Assembly: GCA_903858555.1 (NCBI GenBank)
Contig: CAIOJG010000143.1
Coordinates: 1 to 8,215, forward strand
DNA length: 8,215 bases
Direction of reading: 5' to 3'
Source: Candidatus Magasanikiibacteriota bacterium
Lineage (GTDB): Bacteria > Patescibacteriota > Patescibacteriia > Magasanikbacterales > GWA2-37-8
The notes below the pieces were generated by a model. The model was not told the DNA's origin. It saw only the letters and a program-made list of their open reading frames with translations, and made no database searches. The translations under genes and the position numbers were made by a program. Positions 1-3,303 of this stretch are shown here, in pieces. Every line of letters begins with the position of its first letter. Positions within the stretch are counted from its first letter, which is position 1.

Positions 1-351
1 GTAGAAAATTCTTAAATATTTTATTAAACTTTTATAAATATCTGGATCGTTAACTCTAAAACCATCTACCAATAAACTTCTTTTTACTTCAGTATCTGGT
101 TTTACGAAATCGGTAGTGCCGTGTTTATTTGCCAAAGAGATGGTGTGCTGAGTCTCTGGATTTTGTTCCGATAATTCGCCGAGTCTTTTTTCTATCAAAT
201 TATTTATAGCCGTTGCGCGCGCTTCCTCATTTTCAAGAGCTAATATGTCTTCAATTTCTTTTAAAATTTCGTCAGTTTTTTCTTTTTTAAATTTTTCTAA
301 TTTTCCGGAGGTGTCAATGTCGTTTGGGTTTTGATGTTGTGTTTCGCCCAT
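1..351 (-). CDS. Hypothetical hydrophilic protein, N-terminal 117 codons (runs off left edge)
   Basis: Reading the minus strand from the ATG at 351, the frame stays open for 117 codons to the window edge, so the C-terminus is missing. The product starts MGETQHQNPND and continues with a charged, Lys/Glu-rich, probably helical stretch (about residues 17-60) that could form a coiled coil. A more mixed segment follows, ending RVNDPDIYKSLIKYLRIFY. There is no signal peptide, membrane segment or domain I recognise. A promoter with 17-bp spacing lies just upstream on the same strand (377-405), which supports this start. The leader of about 18 nt shows no Shine-Dalgarno sequence. The gene is divergent from mraZ and shares its intergenic region. 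The function is unknown. I am fairly sure it is a real gene because of the long open frame, the plausible codon use and the promoter. Confidence 0.72.
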   Translation of the reverse strand, partial: MGETQHQNPNDIDTSGKLEKFKKEKTDEILKEIEDILALENEEARATAINNLIEKRLGELSEQNPETQHTISLANKHGTTDFVKPDTEVKRSLLVDGFRVNDPDIYKSLIKYLRIFY

Positions 352-376
352 ATTTTTTTATTAATTATTTTTTTAA

Positions 377-405
377 ATTATACCTTAGTAAATAATTAAT
401 AGCAA
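377..405 (-). promoter_or_regulatory. Sigma70-type promoter for the leftward gene
   Basis: On the minus strand the -10 is a perfect TATAAT (382 down to 377). The -35 is TTGCTA (405 down to 400), four of six matches to consensus, with a 17-bp spacer. Transcription would start near 370, giving a leader of roughly 18 nt before the ATG at 351. It points away from the mraZ promoter. The surrounding AT-richness makes chance -10 matches likely, but the correct spacing and position support it. Confidence 0.6.
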
Positions 406-439
406 TATTTATAGCAAAATAATAATATTCAAAAAAACT

Positions 440-448
440 TTATCCACA
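440..448 (+). promoter_or_regulatory. Exact DnaA-box match TTATCCACA
   Basis: The nine bases match the DnaA-box consensus TTATNCACA exactly. The site is in the intergenic region, about 80 bp upstream of the mraZ -35 element. DnaA is known to act as a transcription factor at some division genes in other bacteria, so a link between replication and the division operon is possible. It is a single site. By arithmetic, one match to this consensus on either strand is expected about once in every four windows of this size, so chance is a real alternative. Confidence 0.35.
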
Positions 449-493
449 TGCCGACCAAATCTGCATGTTTTTCTTTTATCTTAGCCAAGAAAA

Positions 494-570
494 GATAGGG
501 AAGTGAATGGAAAAAAGTGTTGACCGATGTATCAAAGTGGTGTAAAATGGAAGTCAGTGGAGAAAAGTGG
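494..570 (+). promoter_or_regulatory. MraZ operator: 10-bp-phased array of AAAGTG[G/T] boxes
   Basis: Seven-base boxes recur every 10 bp with 3-bp spacers. They are AAAGTGT (514-520), CCGATGT (524-530), AAAGTGG (534-540), AAAATGG (544-550), TCAGTGG (554-560) and AAAGTGG (564-570). Weaker copies in the same phase are GATAGGG (494-500) and TGAATGG (504-510). Three boxes match AAAGTG[G/T] exactly, which is the motif and spacing described for MraZ boxes in Mollicutes. The array sits directly upstream of mraZ. It spans the -35 and -10 elements and the probable ribosome binding site, as expected for autorepression. Usually three or four boxes are present; here six are convincing and eight possible. 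Confidence 0.85.
520..548 (+). promoter_or_regulatory. Promoter of the mraZ-rsmH-ftsL operon
   Basis: A -35 TTGACC (520-525, five of six) is separated by 17 bp from a -10 TAAAAT (543-548, five of six). Transcription would begin near 555, giving a leader of about 30 nt. The -35 starts at the last base of the first strong MraZ box and the -10 overlaps the AAAATGG box, so MraZ bound to the array would block RNA polymerase. The likely ribosome binding site is GGTGA at 569-573, 12 nt before the ATG and overlapping the last box. Confidence 0.75.
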
Positions 571-585
571 TGAATTTTAAAAATT

Positions 586-1017
586 ATGTTCATCGGTGAA
601 TACGCCCACAATCTAGACGAAAAAGGAAGATTGGCGATTCCCGCCAAGTTTCGAGCTGCCTTAAATAAAGGCGCCGTCGTCACTCGAGGTTTGGACAACT
701 GTCTTTTTCTCTACACCAAATCCGAATGGGCCAAGCTCGCCGAAAAATTAGCGACTTTGCCAATCTCTCAATCCAATAGTCGCGCGTTTTCACGTTTGAT
801 GTTGGCCGGAGCGATGGAGGTGGAAATCGACAAACAGGGTCGTGTAGTTTTACCGGAATATCTACGTACCTTCGCTGGTCTGAAAAAAAATGTGGTGCTC
901 GCCGGTTTGTACAGTCGCGCTGAAATCTGGGATGAGACAAAATGGAACGCATATAAAGGACAAACCGAAGCCAACAGTAACGACATTGCTGAAAAAATGG
1001 CTGAACTAGGAATATAA
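586..1017 (+). CDS. mraZ: Transcriptional regulator MraZ
   Basis: MraZ is a ring-forming DNA-binding protein of the AbrB-like swapped-hairpin fold that controls its own division and cell-wall operon. This 143-residue product has the family's usual length and both hallmark repeats of the form DxxGRxxxPxxxR: DEKGRLAIPAKFR (residues 11-23) and DKQGRVVLPEYLR (near residues 82-94). The N-terminus MFIGEYAHNLD is also typical, which fixes the ATG. It is the first gene of the operon, four bases before rsmH, and its own operator array lies immediately upstream, so autoregulation is strongly implied. Nothing is truncated. Identity is secure. What the regulator controls beyond this operon cannot be read from the window. 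Confidence 0.97.
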   Translation: MFIGEYAHNLDEKGRLAIPAKFRAALNKGAVVTRGLDNCLFLYTKSEWAKLAEKLATLPISQSNSRAFSRLMLAGAMEVEIDKQGRVVLPEYLRTFAGLKKNVVLAGLYSRAEIWDETKWNAYKGQTEANSNDIAEKMAELGI

Positions 1018-1021
1018 AAAT

Positions 1022-1924
1022 ATGAGACATGTACCTGTACTATTGAACGAAGTTTTGGAAGGCCTGAATTTGAGCAGCAACAGTAAAGTGATCGATTGTA
1101 CATTGGGCGATGCCGGACACAGTGAAGCGATTTTAGAAAAAATTGGTTCAAAAGGAAAATTACTTGGTATCGATGCCGATCCAGAATCCTTGTTGCGAGC
1201 GAAAAACAATCTGTATCGATATGGTAAACAAGTGATTTTCGTTCGAGACAATTTTACGAACCTTAAAAATATTGTTGTCGAAAATAAATTTGAAAACGCG
1301 ACTGCAATCTTGATGGATCTCGGTTGGTCCACACCGCAGTTTAAAGAACGTGGTCGGGGATTCAGCTTTGAGGGCGATGAGCCGCTGGATATGCGCTACA
1401 ACGGCGCGACTGGCGAGACCGCAGCCGACATTTTAAACGATTATTCCACTGCTGATCTGATTCAAATATTTAAATATTTCGGCGAAGAAAATTTGAGTGT
1501 CGAAATTGCCAAATCCATTGTGGCGACCAGAAAAGAAAAACCTTTTGTCACCAGTGGGCAGCTAGTAGAAACAGTTTTACAAGTTTATCGAACTAAACTT
1601 AAAACCGATAAACAAATTCCGTGGGTAGGCGGTACACATCCCGCCACAAAAGTTTTCCAAGCCTTACGCATCGCAGTGAATAAAGAATTGGAAGTCGTTC
1701 GACAAGCTTTGCCTCAAGCGATTGAAGCACTGGAATCAGGTGGGCGATTGGCTGTGATTACATTTCATTCGCTGGAAGATCGAATCGTAAAACAATATTT
1801 TGTAAAAAATAATAATCGCATTTTAAAAATAATTAATAAAAAACCCATTATCGCCAGCGATGTTGAAATCAATATCAACCCAAGCAGTCGCAGCGCTAAA
1901 TTAAGAATTATTGAAAAAATTTAA
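1022..1924 (+). CDS. rsmH: 16S rRNA (cytosine-1402-N4)-methyltransferase RsmH (MraW)
   Basis: RsmH methylates N4 of C1402 in the 16S rRNA decoding centre using S-adenosylmethionine. The 300-residue product has the usual family length. It starts with the typical RHVPVLLNEVLEGL. The SAM-binding motif is VIDCTLGDAGHS (residues 23-34), where most homologues have GGGGHS. GIDADP follows near residue 49, then DLGWSTPQF, DMRYN, and the strongly conserved THPATKVFQALRIAVNKEL and ITFHSLEDRIVKQYF blocks. The C-terminal SRSAKLRIIEKI is also a family signature. The start lies four bases after mraZ, with a modest AGGA 10 nt upstream. The stop is one base before the ATG of the ftsL-like gene, so translation is probably coupled. 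The GDAGHS variant and DMRYN (usually DMRM[D/N]) are mild deviations and do not suggest loss of activity. Confidence 0.97.
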   Translation: MRHVPVLLNEVLEGLNLSSNSKVIDCTLGDAGHSEAILEKIGSKGKLLGIDADPESLLRAKNNLYRYGKQVIFVRDNFTNLKNIVVENKFENATAILMDLGWSTPQFKERGRGFSFEGDEPLDMRYNGATGETAADILNDYSTADLIQIFKYFGEENLSVEIAKSIVATRKEKPFVTSGQLVETVLQVYRTKLKTDKQIPWVGGTHPATKVFQALRIAVNKELEVVRQALPQAIEALESGGRLAVITFHSLEDRIVKQYFVKNNNRILKIINKKPIIASDVEININPSSRSAKLRIIEKI

Positions 1925-1925
1925 T

Positions 1926-2285
1926 ATGTCCTACAAACGTCAACTCCAAGCCCACTATCACAATTTTATGGAAGCCGTATTGACCATGTCTTTGCCGCAG
2001 TGGCTAGTTGGTCGCAAAATGCGTGTCGGGATGTTATCTTTTGTGATGATTATGTCGGTGGCATATATGGGACGTATTAATTCAGCGGCGACCAGTGGTT
2101 ATGAAACTCGTGATTTGGAAAATCAACTGAGTGCAGTGAGTCAGGATATTCAGGAATTAAATATCAAAATCGCGGACGCTAGCTCGATGAATAATATTCA
2201 AAAACGTTTGATGACTATGGATATGGTCGCTGTAGAAAATGTAGCGCATTATAACGCCGGTGCGATGGTGGCGATGGCACGATAA
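1926..2285 (+). CDS. ftsL: FtsL-like divisome protein
   Basis: FtsL is a small bitopic protein that works with FtsB/DivIC and FtsQ to activate septal peptidoglycan synthesis. This 119-residue product shows that plan: a cytoplasmic N-terminus of about 32 residues, one hydrophobic span (about 34-50, VGMLSFVMIMSVAYMG), then a helical coiled-coil stretch (about 59-95). After it comes a MDMVAVENVAHY segment resembling the conserved end of FtsL-type proteins. Primary sequence conservation in FtsL is poor, so the call rests on architecture plus position directly after rsmH, the normal place of ftsL. I chose the ATG at 1926, one base after the rsmH stop. A TTG at 1911 in the same frame would overlap rsmH and add five residues. 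The membrane span is short and methionine-rich. The operon ends here at a terminator, so the usual next gene, ftsI, is absent. Confidence 0.78.
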   Translation: MSYKRQLQAHYHNFMEAVLTMSLPQWLVGRKMRVGMLSFVMIMSVAYMGRINSAATSGYETRDLENQLSAVSQDIQELNIKIADASSMNNIQKRLMTMDMVAVENVAHYNAGAMVAMAR

Positions 2286-2305
2286 AATTTAATTAAATAA
2301 TATCT

Positions 2306-2330
2306 AAATCCGACATCTAGTCGGATTTTT
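2306..2330 (+). terminator. Rho-independent terminator of the mraZ operon
   Basis: A perfect 9-bp stem, AAATCCGAC (2306-2314) with GTCGGATTT (2320-2328), closes a 5-nt loop and runs into a T-rich tract (2326-2330, then GTTTG). It lies 21 nt after the ftsL stop. It separates the division operon from the next transcription unit. Confidence 0.85.
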
Positions 2331-2338
2331 GTTTGCCC

Positions 2339-2367
2339 TTGAATGTTTACTTTAAACGTGATATTTT
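2339..2367 (+). promoter_or_regulatory. Extended -10 promoter of the orphan cassette
   Basis: TTGAAT (2339-2344, four of six) and TATTTT (2362-2367, four of six) are 17 bp apart. The -10 is preceded by TG plus one base (2359-2361), the extended -10 signature. A start near 2374 gives a leader of about 34 nt carrying the GGAGG. It lies directly after the upstream terminator, where a new promoter is needed. Confidence 0.5.
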
Positions 2368-2395
2368 TATTGTGGTCAATTTCGGCCCAATTTGT

Positions 2396-2400
2396 GGAGG
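2396..2400 (+). promoter_or_regulatory. Near-consensus Shine-Dalgarno GGAGG
   Basis: GGAGG (continuing as GGAGGTG) ends 7 nt before the ATG at 2408. It is by far the strongest ribosome binding site in the window. It decides the start of the following gene in favour of 2408 over the in-frame TTG at 2333, which lies upstream of the proposed promoter. Confidence 0.8.
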
Positions 2401-2407
2401 TGTCCAG

Positions 2408-2782
2408 ATGGACGCACATATCGAAAATCAAGTCACTGTTCGTGGAATTTCCACCAGTGGACATCCGTCAGTGTTGGTCGGAATCAGATCGGAGCTGGTT
2501 GGGCGTAACCAGGTGAAGGAGTTCGCTTGCGAAGTGGTGTTTACCGATCGAACTTTTAGCCACACGCGTCATCTCAAGTTGTTTGAAGGTGAAAAGGTGG
2601 TTGATTTTCACGGTGGCATCACGGGTGAGAAAACTAGCCGTCTCGGTTTCTTGGCTTTGATCGGTTTCACCCTTGCTTGTGAGGCCGTGAAAGATTTTGT
2701 GCGCGACGGTCATGAAAAAGCGAAACGTCCGCTGATGTTCAACGATGAGGAGGTCGCTCTGTTCTTTTCGTCCAGCTCGTAG
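2408..2782 (+). CDS. Unrecognised 124-residue protein in a monocistronic cassette
   Basis: I do not recognise the family. The product begins MDAHIENQVTVRGIS and appears soluble, with mixed strand-like segments in the first half (valine-rich, such as KEFACEVVFTD and EKVVDFHGG). A mildly hydrophobic helix-like stretch, LGFLALIGFTLACEAVKDFV, sits near residues 78-97. The C-terminus is acidic and ends in a serine run. No catalytic motif, signal peptide or clear membrane segment is visible. The start is set by GGAGG 7 nt upstream. The gene has its own promoter and terminator and stands alone between two operons. Its codons use more G and C in third position (GTC, CTG, GAG, CGC) than the flanking genes, and its ribosome binding site is far stronger, which suggests either high expression or recent acquisition. 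Being a real gene is likely; the function is unknown. Confidence 0.75.
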   Translation: MDAHIENQVTVRGISTSGHPSVLVGIRSELVGRNQVKEFACEVVFTDRTFSHTRHLKLFEGEKVVDFHGGITGEKTSRLGFLALIGFTLACEAVKDFVRDGHEKAKRPLMFNDEEVALFFSSSS

Positions 2783-2795
2783 AGCGGACACAACT

Positions 2796-2821
2796 CGCGC
2801 CCGCCCCCAACTGGGGGCGCG
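2796..2821 (+). other. GC-rich hairpin after the orphan gene
   Basis: CGCCCCC (2802-2808) pairs with GGGGGCG (2813-2819) around an AACT loop. A shifted alternative pairs CGCGCCC (2796-2802) with GGGCGCG (2815-2821). The two 7-bp stems exclude each other. No T-tract follows, so it is not a classic terminator alone. It may stabilise the mRNA 3' end or pause polymerase ahead of the stronger hairpin at 2838. Confidence 0.55.
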
Positions 2822-2837
2822 GAAAGGTAGAAAGCTG

Positions 2838-2903
2838 AAAAATCGTTCACCATCCTACTTTGTTTCTAAAGTTTGGAAATAAAGTAGTGTGAACGATTTT
2901 TTT
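2838..2903 (+). terminator. Long 64-nt hairpin terminator with T-tract
   Basis: The outer 13-bp stem pairs AAAAATCGTTCAC (2838-2850) with GTGAACGATTTTT (2889-2901). After a 5/2-nt internal loop, an 11-bp inner stem (2856-2866 with 2876-2886, one G-T wobble) closes a 9-nt loop. The 3' arm runs into seven T residues (2897-2903). It would end transcription of the orphan cassette. The total of 24 base pairs is unusually long for an intrinsic terminator in a compact genome. The palindrome could also be a small inverted-repeat element. Confidence 0.8.
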
Positions 2904-2917
2904 ATTTCCATAAAATA

Positions 2918-2926
2918 TGGTATACT
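2918..2926 (+). promoter_or_regulatory. Extended -10 promoter of the membrane AAA+ operon
   Basis: TGGTATACT contains the TGn extension plus a good -10 (TATACT, 2921-2926). The position 17 bp upstream is the terminator's T-tract, so there is no -35 match. Extended -10 promoters can work without one. Transcription would start near 2933, only about 13 nt before the ATG at 2946, so the leader is very short and has no Shine-Dalgarno. Confidence 0.55.
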
Positions 2927-2945
2927 AAAACCAAATAAATTTTAT

Positions 2946-3302
2946 ATGTGGATTTTGGTTTTACAGCGTATTTTTTTTGAAGCTGTTTTGGATTTATTAT
3001 ATTTTCCGCTGTGGTGGTACACCGGCGGTGTTTGGCATGCTTTAAAATGGGCCATGTCGATGTTTCAAGATGGTAATCGTACGCTTCTGCCATTGCTTTG
3101 GTTAAAAAATTTAACAGTCCCGATGTTTGGTCAGTACGATTGGCAGGGTAGAATCATTAGTTTTATTATGCGTTTTATTCAGTTTGTGGTGCGTTCGATT
3201 GCTTTGTTGTTTTGGTTTTTTGTTTGTATTATTTTATTTTGTATTTGGCTTATTTTACCGGTGCTTATTTCGTACGGATTTTTGAAATCAATTGTGAGAT
3301 GA
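2946..3302 (+). CDS. Small conserved-looking membrane protein, first gene of the AAA+ operon
   Basis: The 118-residue product has a hydrophobic N-terminal segment (about 9-25, FFEAVLDLLYFPLWWYT). A central part rich in Trp and Pro follows, with the striking run LWLKNLTVPMFGQYDWQGRIISF (about 51-73), and then a long hydrophobic C-terminal region (about 84-112) that could span the membrane once or as a hairpin. I do not know a named family, though the central motif looks like a conserved functional patch. I chose the ATG at 2946. An in-frame GTG at 2889 lies inside the terminator's 3' arm and upstream of the promoter, so it cannot be the start if the promoter call is right. The stop is one base before the ATG of the AAA+ gene, so the two are almost certainly translated together and may form a complex. 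Confidence 0.85.
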   Translation: MWILVLQRIFFEAVLDLLYFPLWWYTGGVWHALKWAMSMFQDGNRTLLPLLWLKNLTVPMFGQYDWQGRIISFIMRFIQFVVRSIALLFWFFVCIILFCIWLILPVLISYGFLKSIVR

Positions 3303-3303
3303 T

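Noticed and set aside
477..497. Inverted repeat TATCTT / AAGATA in the mraZ upstream region
   Set aside because: Six AT-rich pairs with a 9-nt loop and no T-tract are too weak to call an operator or terminator in this base composition.
491..580. The phased repeats read as a CRISPR-like or satellite repeat
   Set aside because: The repeat unit is only 10 bp with 3-bp spacers and matches MraZ boxes by sequence, spacing and position.
429..698. Open frame on the minus strand over the mraZ control region
   Set aside because: It overlaps the MraZ box array, the promoter and the mraZ start, and its product resembles no protein.
680..1332. Overlapping minus-strand frames across mraZ and rsmH
   Set aside because: Both plus-strand genes are secure and conserved; the antisense products have no recognisable features.
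2333..2407. Longer start (TTG at 2333) for the orphan cassette gene
   Set aside because: It lies upstream of the proposed promoter and beside the terminator; GGAGG 7 nt before the ATG at 2408 gives a far better start.
2889..2945. GTG start at 2889 for the small membrane protein
   Set aside because: It lies in the 3' arm of the terminator hairpin and upstream of the extended -10 promoter, so it would not be transcribed from that promoter.
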